Shown: positions 23,214 to 36,450, counted from the first letter of the stretch. The stretch: DNA of 64,000 nt from Typha latifolia (GCA_019914945.1 CM034100.1:14829096-14893095); one strand, 5' to 3'. A program made the numbers and translations. Notes: generated by a model from the sequence alone, not told the origin.

Positions 23214-25132
23214 TAGAGGAGTGGGAAATGGAAAGGATAAGATAGAAACAAGAAGAAACCTTCTTCTTCCCTCTCTTTTATCGGTTTGTAGTTTTGAGAC
23301 TGGCATTGGACTCCAATGGTGGCTCAGAAGCCTACTGGTTGGGCCGGGCCCACAGAGGCTCAATAGTTTCAGCCATTACTAGTACGATGGGCCAAGTTAG
23401 GCCTCTCCAAGAAGGCCCAAGATATAAATTACACACTTCAAAAAAAAAAAAAACTCGGTCAAAAAACAACGTCAACTCGTCGCCATAAAAAAAGAATAAA
23501 TTTCCATAAAAACCCCCGCGGTTTTGTAGCACGGTCTCCCAGCCGTCCCTACTGCACTATTCCTGACTAAGGAAACCAGCAGCAGTCCGGTCACATCCAA
23601 AAGCAATAATCCCCCCCCCCTCCCCCCCCTCATGTGATCCTCGCCGTACAGTACTCAAAGCCTAATAATAAACAAACCGAGGGGTTCTTTCTGCAAATCG
23701 CGGATGGCAAATTTTTGCGGAAAGAACCCTGGAGTAATTCTAGGAAAGGAAGGACGCTCGCCTTGAATGCCGGGCGAAGAGGTCGGGTCGCCATCACGTG
23801 CGAAACCCGAGCTTGCCCGTGCTGCCCGGACGATGGGATAGGAGTACGCGCTCGCCCTGCTCCTTCCTGCCCGGGGGCCAGACTCCCAATCATAGTGTAA
23901 TGGATTGCGCTATCATTTATTTCTCCAGCTTTTATTTCAATTCTATTTTTTCTTATTTTACACCTCGCTTCTTTTTCTTTTTTTTTTTTTTTTTTTGAAG
24001 GACTTCTTTAAACTTTTCCATATGGATTTAAAAAAGTGTTGTTATATTATATAAGTCCAATAAATATTAAAGGAAGAATAGCAATACAAAATATGAGTTT
24101 AAGAGAGTTAATGTACACAAAGGTACCTAACCATTTTGGTAATCCCCTTTTGGTCCCTTTTTTTTTTTTCTTAACAAACTCCTGCTTTGGCTCCCGCGCG
24201 ATTCTCGTATATAAGAAACCGACTAAACGAGTGGGAAACGAGATGCGAAACATGTTATTTAATTATAGATTCCAAGTGCTTTAATTTGTGTGGAAGGAGG
24301 AGAAGTCCTTCTTTTACAATTAAGACAAAAATATAGACACTAATATGCACACATAAACAAAACAAAAAATTTATCTGCACGGCGAGTTATACATGCAAAT
24401 ATTAATATTAAAAAAGTGCTTATATAAATAATAAAATTTTGAAAGATAATGTGTGTAAAAAAGAAAGAAAAAAAATTGTGAGATGAGAGTCAACTCACGG
24501 GTCCAATTACAAATTACACGCAGTGTCCTACTGGAACAGAGCATGACGTCGTCGTCTGCCACCGGAGGAAGCTCTTGGTTCCTGAGTTCCTTCCCCTGTC
24601 CTTGGATGTAACAGAGATCACAAATTCCATTCTTTTTAGGACTTCCCCTCTAACCCATGCGCTGCTGCATTCTTATACGGTAAAGCTTCACATATTTATG
24701 TCTCTTTTCCTTATAGATTATGCTTTCGTAAACTAGTCCTCGATCGACTAATGCATTGGTTAGACAAGTCTTAGGGACTTCAAGTTGAGATCCTTTGACT
24801 TCCAAGTTGTTAGTCAGGTAAAGATAAGCACTTTTGTTTAGGGATATAAAGCAAACCATGCATCCACTTGCAAGAGTAAGAAGAAACCCTATTGCTTTCT
24901 CCTTCTTTTTTTTTTTTTCTTTTTTCTTTTCTTTCGCTTTATCAACATCTTGAAATCAATAAGCTATCTCATGTAAATGCAACATTATAGCTTTCTCTCT
25001 CTTGCCTTTGATCATAAGCCTTTACTTGCCTTTGGCACTCATATCATTTCTCCTTGCTTTCTGCCACAATTCTTGCCTCTCTCTCTCTCTCTCTCCTTTG
25101 CTTTTTATGGATTCTCTATATGGACATCTGAT
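23214..25132. other. Intergenic between SKL2 and KANADI
   Basis: No gene seen. It starts with the SKL2 upstream region. It includes a GC-rich island at about 23740-23890 with a G-box-like CACGTG near 23798, C- and T-homopolymers (about 23609-23629, 23970-23996) and AT-rich remnants. The GC island has open frames, but none resembles a protein I know. Confidence 0.4.
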
Positions 25133-25133
25133 C

Positions 25134-25160
25134 ATATATATATATATATATATATATATA
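25134..25160. repeat. (AT)n microsatellite in the KANADI 3' untranslated region
   Basis: Pure TA run that starts four bases after the KANADI stop codon on the minus strand. Confidence 0.95.
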
Positions 25161-25164
25161 CGAC

Positions 25165-27110
25165 TCAATGCGGCCTTCCTAGAGTGAATTCAAGATTAGG
25201 CTTCGTCTGCGAGGCCAAGTTCGACATAGTTTCGAAGTTTTTTGGGTGCATGTCCTGATTCAGAAATAATGCTGGCATGTTACTAATCCATCAACGACCC
25301 CAGATCATGATGAGCAAATGGGTTGAAGTGGAGATATATACCTCAAAAGAGATTATGCTCCTTGGAGTGGAGTCCCTAGTTTTGTCTGGCAACCACCTTC
25401 CTCTGCTGCAAGAACCATCATGAGGAGAATATTTTCTTTCATTAGTGGAAGTCCATGCAAAAAGAAAGAGCACAAGGGAAAAGAAGAAAGCACGCATCTT
25501 TAGTTCGCCATAACCATGCATGATCATGCAAATTGCAATGCATCTTTAACTGAAGTAAAGTTGAACTCCCATGTGATTGCACTATAAGACTTAGAAAAGA
25601 AGCTGCAAGGGAGGTTCAAAGGCCCATCTTTTTCTTGCTATATATCCTTGGCTGAATCTAATGTTGGGAGTTGTCCCTTTCTCAGGTAGACTATGAGTCT
25701 TCTCTTTGAGAGGAAGATAGATAGGCTTTCTAGTTTAAGAGGCAAATAATTTTCTATTGAGGAAAATAAGCATTTTGCATTTCAGACATGCTTAATCTTC
25801 GTAATGTCATCCACAAAGTCTTGATCAGTATTTCTGTTCTATCTCAAGAAATAGAGCAATCAAAAGATAATAGTGTATATTTTAGTCTGATAGGCATGCG
25901 AAATTTCAGTCTGATAGACAAAAATGGGAATTACTTTGAACTCTCGTAACCTAAAAGTTTAAGTTATTAGGCAGCAGAATAACAGTATTTAAGCATATTG
26001 GATGAATAATACACATTCAATTAAATACTTCATTGTTCGATAATAACTCGACAAATTTGAAAGAGCTTAGGAGTAAAAGAACTCATCCATTAGAAGTATT
26101 GTACCTCAAATTAAAATCGTCTCAGTTCCTTTCTTTTTCAAAATGTTAGAACATAACTCTTATGCTTCTTTTAAATAGAGAGACTTACTTGGTAATTATG
26201 ATCCACAAAATATTAGGTCTCTATCATAGGAAAACTGAAAATTGTAGATATCCAAAAAAAAATGAGATGCGGCGCTCTTTAATGTAACTACATACATGGA
26301 GCAAATTTAAATGTTCCTACAAAATGATCTTGAAATTCTTGAGATCCCCAACATCAGAAAATTAAGTTAATATATGCTACAAACTTGAAGATTGAAAATA
26401 AACTCAAATGATCGAATAGCATGAACTCACCTTGGTGAATATCTCCTCAGACAATCCAAATCCGTGCTGTCATTTCCAACAAATCTTTGATGTTGAATTG
26501 ACTGTTCTGATCCATTTGTGTTGTGAATGTCATTTATATTGTCATCAGAAATCTCTATGGGCTCACATTGTCCTACGAAAAAGAAATTATACATCACCAC
26601 CGTTATAATCAGTAAAAGAGATCAAATTATTCAAAAAGGAAATTAATATTTACATATTACCAGAAGAGGTTGCTGGTTTATCTGTGGTTTTGATTGTCCG
26701 ATACATCTACAAGAAAAAAAAAACACACCATAAATCACTAAATGCAATTCACTTAGATTTTTGATAAATGAAATCAGATAATTTCCAATAGAGCAATTGG
26801 CAGATTAACTAAATGCATATGAGTAGATTTTTTATGGAGTTCTCTAAGAACCTATAGGTCTACATAGGTGCTCATTTCTTGGTGCATTTCTCCTGGCATG
26901 TATATATAGTGATATCAGCTACTTACATAAAGCCCAAGAAGAAGAACTATTGAGACATGATATCTTTGTTTCTTTAATATGGACACTATACTGTAGGTCA
27001 TGACCTCAGTATTTTTCCTTTCTTCTTTGCTTTTGTTGGTATGCTTTCTGATCCTCAAGTAAAAAAAGCTGCTACCTACTTGCTGAGCTTACAGATAAGG
27101 CTTCAGGCCA

Positions 27111-27145
<35 letters not shown>

Positions 27146-28140
27146 TATATAACTTCACGATCCATAATAGTGCAGCCAAAGGAATTAATTAATTGAAAAA
27201 AGGAAAAAAAACCAAGTAAAGCAGATCATTTTAGCTCCAGAAAAGCTAGTGACCCTAAATCATGATGATCCAAAAATTTTAACCAAGTTTGAGATCGAAA
27301 TGTAGAGTGTGTATAACTTCATCCAAAAGACCATGAGAAGAAAAGTGATCATGAAAGGCAAGTCAAGGAGATCAAAGGATAGCTTCCTCACCTGTAAGTG
27401 AGACTTGACATGAGCCAAGGTGAGATCTTTCACATCCATGAGCTCAAGAACTGACTTAGGTGTGGCCCCTATTATATATGATCAAAAAGCACAAGAACTA
27501 ATTAATCAGCTAATTATATTCAAACCTGACAATTTTTTATGCCAAACGAGCAAGTGTGCATACTCTCATGGCCTCCTAGCAACTCCACGGCATGTACGAA
27601 GCGGCTGTGGAGCGTCGTCGTCCACCGCATTCTCGGCGCCCTCATACCACGCTTGCCGGGCGACCGCGACAAAAACTTGGGCAGATGACCTTGTGTTGCA
27701 AATGGTGATGTGGTTGTGGTAGGTGAGTCACAAGAATATTGTTGTTGCTGGAGATGGAGATGTGAGTTTGGGATGAAAGGAAGTGAGGGAGAGGTTGGGT
27801 AAACTGGGATTCCTCTTATAGGCTTCATGAATCTACTAAAGCTTTGGTGATATCCTTCGTGTAGGAAAGGATGGTGGTGAGGGTGGTGGAAGTTGTTGGT
27901 TTGGTTGGAGACTAGGGCACTTGGGTGTGCTAAGGAGAGCTCGAAGCCACTGATATCGGCGTGCGACGCCGACATGGGAGTACTAGTATTGTCGTCGTCG
28001 TTGTTGTTGTTATTGTCTAAGGCTTTCCTCCAAAAACCTAAATCAATGGGCTCATCAGTGGAGTTCCAGCTCAATGATGGCTTGCTGCTTGGTGGACTGA
28101 TTTGGAGAGAGAGATCAGGCTGTGCTGGGAAAAGCTCCAT
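25165..28140 (-). CDS. KAN: KANADI GARP-family transcription factor
   Basis: Nuclear repressor that sets abaxial identity and organ polarity, often antagonising auxin and HD-ZIP III programmes (family knowledge). Exons 28140-27564, 27468-27392, 26706-26661, 26572-26431, 25405-25342 and 25254-25165 join in phase to 331 codons. The start MELFPAQPDLSLQISPP followed by DLGFWRKALD is the family N-terminus. The GARP DNA-binding domain spans about residues 168-235 (MRAPRMRWTTTLHSRFVHAV, LLGGHE/RATPKSVLELMD, LTLAHVKSHLQ/MYRT) and crosses three exons. The C-terminus PNLEFTLGRPH matches the conserved KANADI tail. The 25405 acceptor is a tandem TGCAGCAG. A (TTC)n tract sits just upstream of the ATG. KAN1, KAN2 and KAN4 cannot be told apart firmly; the N-terminus looks most like KAN2/KAN4. 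Confidence 0.96.
27112..27146. repeat. (CA)n(GA)n compound microsatellite in a KANADI intron
   Basis: CACACA run followed directly by GAGAGA, inside the intron between 27392 and 26706. Confidence 0.9.
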
Positions 28141-28150
28141 TAACTCGCCT

Positions 28151-28201
28151 TTCTTCTTCTTCTTCTTCTTCTTCTTCTTCTTCTTCTTCTTCTTCTTCTT
28201 C
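28151..28201. repeat. (TTC)17 microsatellite in the KANADI leader
   Basis: Perfect trinucleotide run, about ten bases upstream of the KANADI ATG on the minus strand, where it reads (GAA)n. A (GA)n tract follows at about 28386-28424. Confidence 0.95.
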
Positions 28202-28382
28202 TATTACAGCTACTGGTTGTTGGTGTTATTATTACTTATAATGATCCTTTTATGTGAAGAAGTGTGGAGCTTTGTGGTTAGAGGAAGAGATGCGTGTTGC
28301 TTTGGTACGTATGGGGAATAGCAAGTAAATTGGAAGGTAGGGTAGGAGAAGAGTGGTAAAATGGCTTAATGTTGTGTGTGTT

Positions 28383-28385
<3 letters not shown>

Positions 28386-28424
<39 letters not shown>
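28386..28424. repeat. (GA)n microsatellite upstream of KANADI
   Basis: Uninterrupted GA run, reading (CT)n on the KANADI sense strand; probably leader or core promoter. Confidence 0.95.
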
Positions 28425-28428
<4 letters not shown>

Positions 28429-30679
28429 CAAATGTGTGAGGTTTTTCCTTTTTACTACTACTTATCCATAGGATGAGTTCACTTTTGGAAGACAAGAAGA
28501 AAAGGGAATTTCTTTAGTGAGGTCCTAAAATTGAGTGTTTGTCTCCAGCTTATTACCACCACCCCTTCTGAATTTTTGAAGCTTTTGCTTTGTGATGCAT
28601 TTGATTTCATGAGACCTTTATTCCGCATGAGGACTCCATCTTGTCTCTTTGTAAAAACCCTAGTGTCCACTTCAAGGGTTTTTAGCCTTACTTTTACTGC
28701 CCTTTTGCTCTTCCCTACATGCTACATCTGTATCAGAACAATCAGGGAAGCCAAATCTGAACATATTTAACATTCATGAACAATCCTGATCATCTTTTAC
28801 TCCATTTGAGACCTAACAATCGTTTTTGCACTTTTAAACTCCTCTTAATTATCATGTCATCTTCAGATGGTCATATGATGTGTCACTTCTTTGAAAAGTG
28901 CATTCTTTTCTTCTTTTCTTTTAATCTTTTCTCCAATAGGCAATCTCTTTGATGATGAATGGACAACCTAGTCAATTCCCGTTTCATGTGCATATTACTC
29001 AAGATGTATGAATTCTATAGTGATCTGACTATAATTCGATTAACATTCGATCCGCAGAAACACTTTGCCTCGAATTTAATATAATTTGATGAAATTAGGC
29101 ATAAATTACCAAAGAGTTGAGATTTAAGTCACCATCTAATTGTATCCAATGTGCACAAATTTTACACTTTCTTTTTCTTTAAATGAAAGAAAAAAAAAAG
29201 TTGTGTTGATCTGCCACCACCATAATATTATTTCCTTCATGTAGATTGTGGAATACATGCTTCTCCTGTTTTGTTCAGCATGAAATCTTCTATTGCAAGC
29301 AAAGCCTTGCTCATCATCTAGAGACACCCTATAATTATCAGGGTTGTTGAAGAATTGTCCAATACTTGGTAGCATCATCAACCATAACTTTCACTCTGAT
29401 CAAACTAATTAAACCAAGGGTCAGAACTACTCTACCAACTATTATGTATATATAAATGTGATCCAAGTGTACTTAAAGATAAGTTCGCATCATTCATAGG
29501 TGGTCCTAATCACCTATCCAACACTAACAATAACATTGAACTAAAACCAAGTCTAATGGGAAAAAAAATATATACATATAGCAATTAGAAGTTTCTAACA
29601 ATCCAAAATATTGCAATAGAAATGGACATGGCTGTCTGTTTCAGAGCCACATGTGATGTGGGAGATATAAGTAGGCCAATTTGTGATGCCTTTTTTTTTT
29701 ACCTAGAATGTTAACTTACATGCATGGATGCAGGGATAGCAACAGGACCAAAGCCATGAGGTACAAGACAGCATAATGCTCAAAGAGAGAGAGAGAGAGA
29801 GAGGACCAGAGCTTTAAATGCATGCCATTAGTTTGGTGTTGGAGATGGTTCTTTGATGCCAATGCATGCAGCTTGGCATCATACATATTTAGCCTTCATG
29901 GGCCCAGACCCCACTGAGTGCGATCAGCTCATGGGATTCCTTTCAATGACCTAAAAATCTACCTCATCTAAAACAATAGTTTCTATTCTCCTTGTCTTTT
30001 AGATCTCTAGCTTCCCTGTACTCCATGCATATGTCACAAATGATATATTCATGATGTTTACTTGACTTGATTCACAGAAGACCCTATGAATTGCCAGCAA
30101 ATATAGTACACCTTTTAGTATACAACTTTTATATATCATTTGCAGATTTACTATAACTGAGTTGCCTATTAGATTTACTCATGCTAACCTTGTGTGGTAG
30201 TTGTGAATAGCTCTCATTAAGTCTTCTAAGACAAAATGGAATTATTTGCAAACATTGTCTAAAATGATACAGTGTGATTGCTTAATGACTACCTGCTGAA
30301 TTAATTGATAAGCATCAAACACAACATCTTGTCATCAGAAAGGCTTAATCTTGAAAGAGAAAAAAGAATGAACACTGGTGCAGATCTAGAGGCCTTTCGA
30401 CCTTGTGGCTTTAAATGCATTGTCTGTTTTCCACACCTATCTATCAGAGTGTAGTCACATCTAGTAGATGAATTTTATAACCATTCATGGCCAGACACAG
30501 CAATGCTACAATTCACACTGATCACAGAAATTGGAAATGAATCATCTCATGACAAAATATAGACAAACCATATGAGAAGTCCATTTTTGTTCACCATTTT
30601 TGGTGTCTTAGGCCTCACCATAGATGGACTCATCCTAATTCTATGTTTATGCTTACTTTTGCTAGGAGACCTCACTCTA

Positions 30680-30727
<48 letters not shown>

Positions 30728-31480
30728 CCTCTCTCCCTCCTGGCCTCAAAGATCTTTAGAGAAGGAGAAATTGAACACTAGATATCCCTGTACTTCCATA
30801 AGGATCAGAGCAGTGGACCACAAATCTTCAACAGACACCAAAATCCCAGCTACTTAGGTCAGAGCACATTAAAGATTGAAGACAGAAGAAATCTGCAAGT
30901 AGATCAAACACTACTAAACTTCTTTTTTCTTATTATTAGTTACACTTAAGACTCCACAAGTAATTGCACTTTTTTTATAGACTCCTTATTCTTTTTTCCC
31001 CTGACACTTTAAACCCCTCAGCTTTCTATTATCTCTCACCCTCAATCAACTAAGTCGGTAACAGTCATGGGCTACCGCTCCCTTGGTTCGCTTGGATGGA
31101 CTTCTCCTTTTGGCATACTAATCTACATTAGCCTCGTATTTACCGTTTTGCTTACTCTTAATTTTTTTTCTTTTTTCTTTCATTTTAAGGTAAGAGTAAA
31201 ATTGTCGCTAAAACACCTTGAATTGGTCAAATAAACAACTAACACTAAAGGTATCGGAGGTTTTATATAAGTTGAAATTACACTGTGCTATGAAAAATAA
31301 ATAACAAAAAGTATGTCAAAATAGACAATAGTTTAGAAGGTTTAAAGTGTAATTATTTTTTAATTTTTTAAAGGGAAATAAAAGAGAACAAAAAAAAATG
31401 TAAGTAAAGACAAGAAGATTGATTCTAGGATATCTAATCTTTCAATAAGAATCCTTAATTTAGTTTAAGCAAAGTAATTT
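28425..31480. other. Intergenic between KANADI and the D-box protein gene, first part
   Basis: AT-rich with no supported gene. A (GA)n run lies at about 29784-29801. A minus-strand open frame at 29136-29381 lacks family resemblance or splice support. Confidence 0.4.
30684..30737. repeat. (CT)n microsatellite
   Basis: Long CT run in intergenic DNA, degrading into CCCCCT at its end. Confidence 0.95.
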
Positions 31481-31487
31481 AACCAAA

Positions 31488-31935
31488 ACTAGGAGTGTAA
31501 ACAAACTGAGCCCGAGACTCAGGTTTAGCTTTGGCTCGAAATTACTTGTAAGCCTTAGGCTTGGCTCAGCTAAAATTGAGCCAAGCTCGAGACGAGTCTA
31601 AGCCTGAACCAAGTCATAATTTGAGTTGAACTAAGCCAATTTTCAAGCTGAACTAGTCTGAGTCGGACCGAGCTCGAGCCATAATTTTTTAATTATTCTC
31701 ACGCTAAGCCGAACCAAGCCTATATTCAAGCCGAGTTGGACCGAGCCCTTTATCTTAAGTCGAGTCATTGGAACTTTGATCCAATGAATATATATATTAA
31801 TAGATTTTGACTCGAGCCTAAGTTGGAGTCAAGTCAGGCTCTTAAGCTCCACTCGAGATAAATTAAATTTTGAGCCTAAGATATTGTCACTCAGATCGAG
31901 CCGAACCAAACCAGAGTCGCTAATTTATTTTGCGG
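31488..31935. repeat. Dispersed GAGCC-rich repeat, copy 1
   Basis: Begins near GGAGTGTAAACAAACTGAGC and is dense in variants of AAGCCGAG, GAGCTCGAGCC and GAGCCAAGCTCGAG, ending around CGAGCCGAACCAAACC. Similar wording occurs at 43499-43690 and 61015-61165. The limits are approximate. It may derive from a non-autonomous transposon; no coding capacity. Confidence 0.55.
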
Positions 31936-32399
31936 CCCCAAACCAAAACTAAAAGTTTAATTTGGAATTTTGGACTTGGAGAAACATTAGCATAATAAGT
32001 ATTTAACTTGGATTTATTTATGGGCTGGGCCGAGCTACACCTTGGACAGGCCCAAGCCAAGGCATAATGGGAACTTCCTCGAGACTTGCGCAACTCAACG
32101 GCTAGTTTTTCAGTCCACCATCTTCAATGGCTTTGTTACCGTTGGAGAAACTATATTCAAATCTTATATAAACCTCGCCATCAAGCTTTCCCTCAACACC
32201 ACTATCAATCTTTCTCTCTCTCTCTCTTGCCTTCTTCCTTGTAATCTCTCTCTTGCCTTCTTCCTTTCAACCCAATCTCATTTGGTGAGCGAAAACGCCA
32301 TTAAATTAGTGTTATATAGGACCTTTTCTTTCTTTCTTTTCCTCCAAGAATCTTAGAGCTAACGCATTGCTTCTTTTAGGTGTCTTTTTGCTTCCAGGA

Positions 32400-33481
32400 A
32401 TGGAGACTCCGTCATCCATGAGAAGGCTCACGAGGTCTCAGGCCTCTGCTGCTTCCCGTGAGTAAAAGAACCTGTCTCTTATTTAAATGATAATATATGA
32501 ATTGGGTTTTCTCTCATCTTCCTCCTTTGATCTAAATCCAGTGAAGAGCAAGCAAGAAGAGACACTCCCAAGATCAAGAAACGCTCTGCTCGACATCACG
32601 AACGATTCGCCAATCGTCGGGCTCGCGCTGGCGACGACCGCCGTGGTCGAGAAGACGCCGTCTTCGTCGGCGATCAAGAAGCGTGTCGGGGCGAAGAGGA
32701 CGCCGGGGTCTGGCGAGGCCTTGCTACGTGGCCAGGTGAAGACATTGTTGCAGAAGGTCGAGGAGGAAGGAGAGATTGCAGATAAGCTCTCATCTGGAGA
32801 TCTCCCTCCTGCGAGAGCAGTCTTAGGCTCTTCGAGGTCCCCGACGCAGCTTCTCGCTCCGATTCCGGCAAATACGACTGATGCCATGATGGCTAGTCTT
32901 GTTGAAGAAGATACTACAAAGATTCCTCTAGAGGTTCCTAAAGCTTTGGATTCTCTTCTTTCTTGTTACTTTTCCAGTTTTTCGAGTTTCTTTTAGAAAG
33001 CTGATCATTTTCCTCGCTTCAGGTTGTTTCAGTTTTGAAGCAAGTGGAACATCTCAACCGGGCACTGCTCTTCGACTCGCCTGCAAAATCGCAAGTTTCC
33101 ATCAGCGACTCGACGATCTCTTCTTCATCTTTAACAAACCAATGGAGCCAAAGCTCCTCCTCTGCTTGGTCCATCCAGGTTAATGCAAGTAGCCCCGAAG
33201 ACGATGAAGAAGAAGAAACAATGGGAGAATTCGAAGAGGTAGACGATGATGGCGACGAGTCTCTCAACGATTTGTGCGACGAAATGACGAAGATGTCGAT
33301 GGCAGAATTCAGAGGAAAGCACACAAGGTTCGTCTACAACAGCGACGATGAGATCGAAGGAGAAGAGGAAGTGGGCGAGAATTGTAAGGCAGCGCCGTCG
33401 CCGAGTGTGTTGTTTCTTAAAGGGCTGCCGGCGCCGGAGGGGAAGCACCTGCGCTTCCAGGAGGAAGAAGAGGAAAATTGA
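32400..33481 (+). CDS. Plant destruction-box protein, probably cell-cycle regulated
   Basis: Function not known to me, though the central block resembles a conserved plant-only family. Exons 32400-32457, 32542-32933 and 33023-33481 join in phase to 302 codons. The start METPSSMRRLTRSQ was chosen because unspliced exon 1 hits a stop and splicing joins it in frame to KSKQEETLPRS. Seen: a canonical D-box RNALLDITN (RxxLxxxxN, about residues 30-38) followed by DSPIVGLA; then TPGSGEALLRGQVKTLLQKV, a helical stretch; then a second exon tail that is Ser-rich and strongly acidic (EDDEEEET, DDDGDESLNDLCDEMTKMSM). The D-box suggests turnover by the anaphase-promoting complex (inference). The acidic tail could bind a partner. 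The gene is convergent with the HSF. Confidence 0.82.
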
Positions 33482-34210
33482 AAGCAAGAGTTTCGGGATC
33501 TTGTAGTGTTGTTATATGGTTGTCATTCCCTGACAACCAACCCCCAACCCCTAGTAGTGTGCTGGTCCGTTTGATTCTTTTCATTTTGCATCCTTAGAAT
33601 TTTGGTATAAAAGGACAACACAAGATTTTGTTTCTTTTATTTTACAAGATTCACCAAAATAATATTCAACTATCAAGATTTCTCAAATGCTATTTAAATG
33701 CACTTATACATTCAGACTATATTGTGTGTACATAGAGCTGGACCAGCAGACCGAGAAACACTAGGAAAATTAGGTGAATGTACAAATCTCCAAGAGGTCG
33801 AGGTCCTTGATCAAGCATAAGATCTTCATGTAGAGGGCATCCGCAATAGCTGACCGTTCTATATCATCAGACACAATTTGCAGAAGGAAATTCCCAATAC
33901 CTACTTCCTCTGCCAAAATCAGAGATTGGAAAACTTTGCATTTCAGATAAAAGGAAAGAAGAAACTGTTGTTGATAAAGAGAACAATGTGATGAAGGAGA
34001 TAAATACGAGAAACTAGGGTCATTCTAACTAAAGAAAAATTGGACGATTGAAATCCTCCTGTATATAATTGATATATTTTTCTGCTCTCGGAGAAGCTGA
34101 AAAAAATCTCAGAGGTCCAAATTACCTGGTGACAACATTAGATATACAGACATTGCCATCCATCAGCCTTTGGGGTCTGAAGAAAGAAGTTCCATATGAT
34201 ATGTAAGATT
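33482..34210. other. Convergent 3' flanks of the D-box gene and HSF
   Basis: No gene seen. Probably the 3' untranslated regions of the two convergent genes. Confidence 0.5.
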
Positions 34211-36257
34211 CTACATGTTCTTGGTGCTGGCCCACCCATTCTCTGATCTTTTCAGCATCTCCTCAGATTCCTTTGTGGTTGACTCAGCCTCCTCTGTATC
34301 ACCAGATAGAGAAGGACTACTACTACCTGAAAGGAATTGTTCCCAGAAAGAATCATTGATGCCTGGAAGTTTCTGATCATCATCGTATAAAATATTCGTA
34401 TCAAGGGGAACTGTCTCATCCACTTCCATTGCAATAGGGTTTACATATGCGCATGCTGGCTCACACATTATGAAGCCCTCTCCTTGAGCATTGATTACAC
34501 TGTCCTCAGGTGCTATATTTTGTAACTCGGAAAACTCTGGCATACTCATATCAGTAGGACCTTCAGCAATGCCCTCAGGAACAGAAGGCAGAATACCTAC
34601 ACCAGGCTGTTCTTTGGATGAACTGTTATTTGCCAAACCAGCAGGTGGATTCCCAGAGGCAGCTGAAGATGAGCAGACCGCGGAGAATCCTGAGCTCACA
34701 GTCATGTACGGAGCAGCTGAAAAACCAGAAGGAACCTCTGAAAGGGTAATTCTAGAGTTCCGAATTGAAGAAGTGTCATTGAAAGTTTCAGATGTGGATG
34801 CAAAATTCTCTGGTAGAAAACTATCAGAGTTGCTCAAAGGCTCCAATCTAGGAGAAGAATTTACCTTCAGGATCTGACTTAACATTGCTTTGCCTGCTTC
34901 TTTAATTAAAGGCTGATATCTAATGATTTGACCATCAGGGAAAGTAATTTCAGAATCCAGAAGATGGCCTTCTTGCTTGGGCAACCTCCTTTTCTTATTC
35001 GCTGCAGCTAGTCGTCTGTTGCTGTCATTTTGCTGCACAAATTGGGCGAAGAATCCTGGATTATGCATGCCTTTGGCTAAAAATGACATCATCTGCTGCT
35101 GCCGCTGTTCCATTCCTTGAAGGAGCTTACCTAATGTCTGTAACTGATTATCTGAGGTCTGTTGTTGCTGTCTCAGTCTGATCAGCTCATGCATGAGCAC
35201 ATTCTTATCCCATTTGAGCCTCTCAATTTCTTCCTCCAAACCAAACTTCCCCACCTCAACACATACAGCAACTGAAGTACTCGTTTGAGGCTGCGGCATC
35301 TGACCAGGCACATGGGAGGGTTTTCGCCTATGGATAGTCCTAAGAAGATCCTTCTTCCCTCTTAAGAATCCTTCATTTGCAAATTCCCATTTATCAGTAT
35401 CAACTTTCCTAAATCCCTGCTCAAACAACAGAAGCAAAACAAAACAAAATATATCAAAAGAGAGGATTCAACTTTTCTTCTCGGCCAAAAGGAGTACTTG
35501 AATTTGGAGGCTTAATGTAAAACACTAAAACCTTTCAAAAGAATAAAAGAACCAATTCCAATTCCAAACAATAAAAATGTTGTGTTTGATGTTCTTCAGG
35601 AGAAGATCCCTCATAAATTCATCATCATCCATAAAATTAATTTACTCTGATATTACCCAGGTGAGAGACTACTGTGTCTAATCAATGAATCCACCATAAG
35701 ACTTTCACCCGAACCCACGCCCGCTTGACCCGTTGGGCTCCATTATTCTTTTAACTTCTTTTTTTTCAAATCAAATTGATGCATATATGGACCAAGATTA
35801 AGGAATTTCCATTTCCACTAGAAATTATCTACCAGATTCTAAGAGTGTAAAAAGAATGTCCAATTTTACTCCATCTTCTTCCTCGGGAAAGATAGGAAAA
35901 CCCAAAAGAGGCTCGAAATTACAAGATCAAGACACCAAACCTAAATCAAACCAACAATTTTCAAGAAACCGAAACACGAAGGAGAAAACAAGAGGGGGCG
36001 TGGGAGAAGCGTACGTAGGTATTAAGCTGGCGGACGAAGCTGGAGAAGTTATTGTGCTTGAAGTACTTGGGAAGGAGATCTCTTGCAAACTCGGGCGTGT
36101 TCCACACCACGAAGGTGTTGTTCTCGGCCCCCCACGACACGATCGCACTCGTAGCTGGGTCGTCCACCATGTCGTACGTCTTACTCAAGAACGGCGGCGG
36201 CAGCGCCCCCCCGTTCTCCGCCAGTCCGCCGCCTCCGCCGGGGGCGTCGCTCTCCAT
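34211..36257 (-). CDS. HSFA1: Heat stress transcription factor, class A1
   Basis: Master activator of heat-shock genes that binds heat-shock elements as a trimer (family knowledge). Two exons, 36257-36015 and 35416-34211, give 482 codons. The intron cuts the DNA-binding domain after RQLNTY, the conserved HSF position. Seen: winged-helix DBD about residues 20-110 ([62 protein letters not shown]); an HR-A/B coiled coil with the class A insertion (about residues 135-205); a basic [12 protein letters not shown]; and an AHA activation motif NDSFWEQFL near the C-terminus. The long C-terminal region and the AHA context suit A1. The 5' leader on the minus strand carries a (GAA)n tract at 36451-36482. 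Confidence 0.96.
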
Positions 36258-36450
36258 CGCAGTCAGATCGAGATCAGCTCCACCAGGGATCTATCTGGAT
36301 AGTATCTCTTCTCCTTCCGGAAGAGGGGGGGAAAGAAAGGGTGTTGAGAAAACGAATTCGAGCTGGAAGGATGGAGGCCTGCCAGGGGATCAGGATCCAG
36401 GGGAAAGAGAGTGGCCGAGCTAGTCTACTCGGGCTCGACCATTTCCTGTC

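Noticed and set aside
23634..23900. Open frames in a GC-rich island upstream of SKL2
   Set aside because: Frames are open on both strands, with no motif, splice support or start context; likely composition only.
29136..29381. 81-codon minus-strand frame in the KANADI upstream region
   Set aside because: AT-rich translation, no splice sites or family resemblance.
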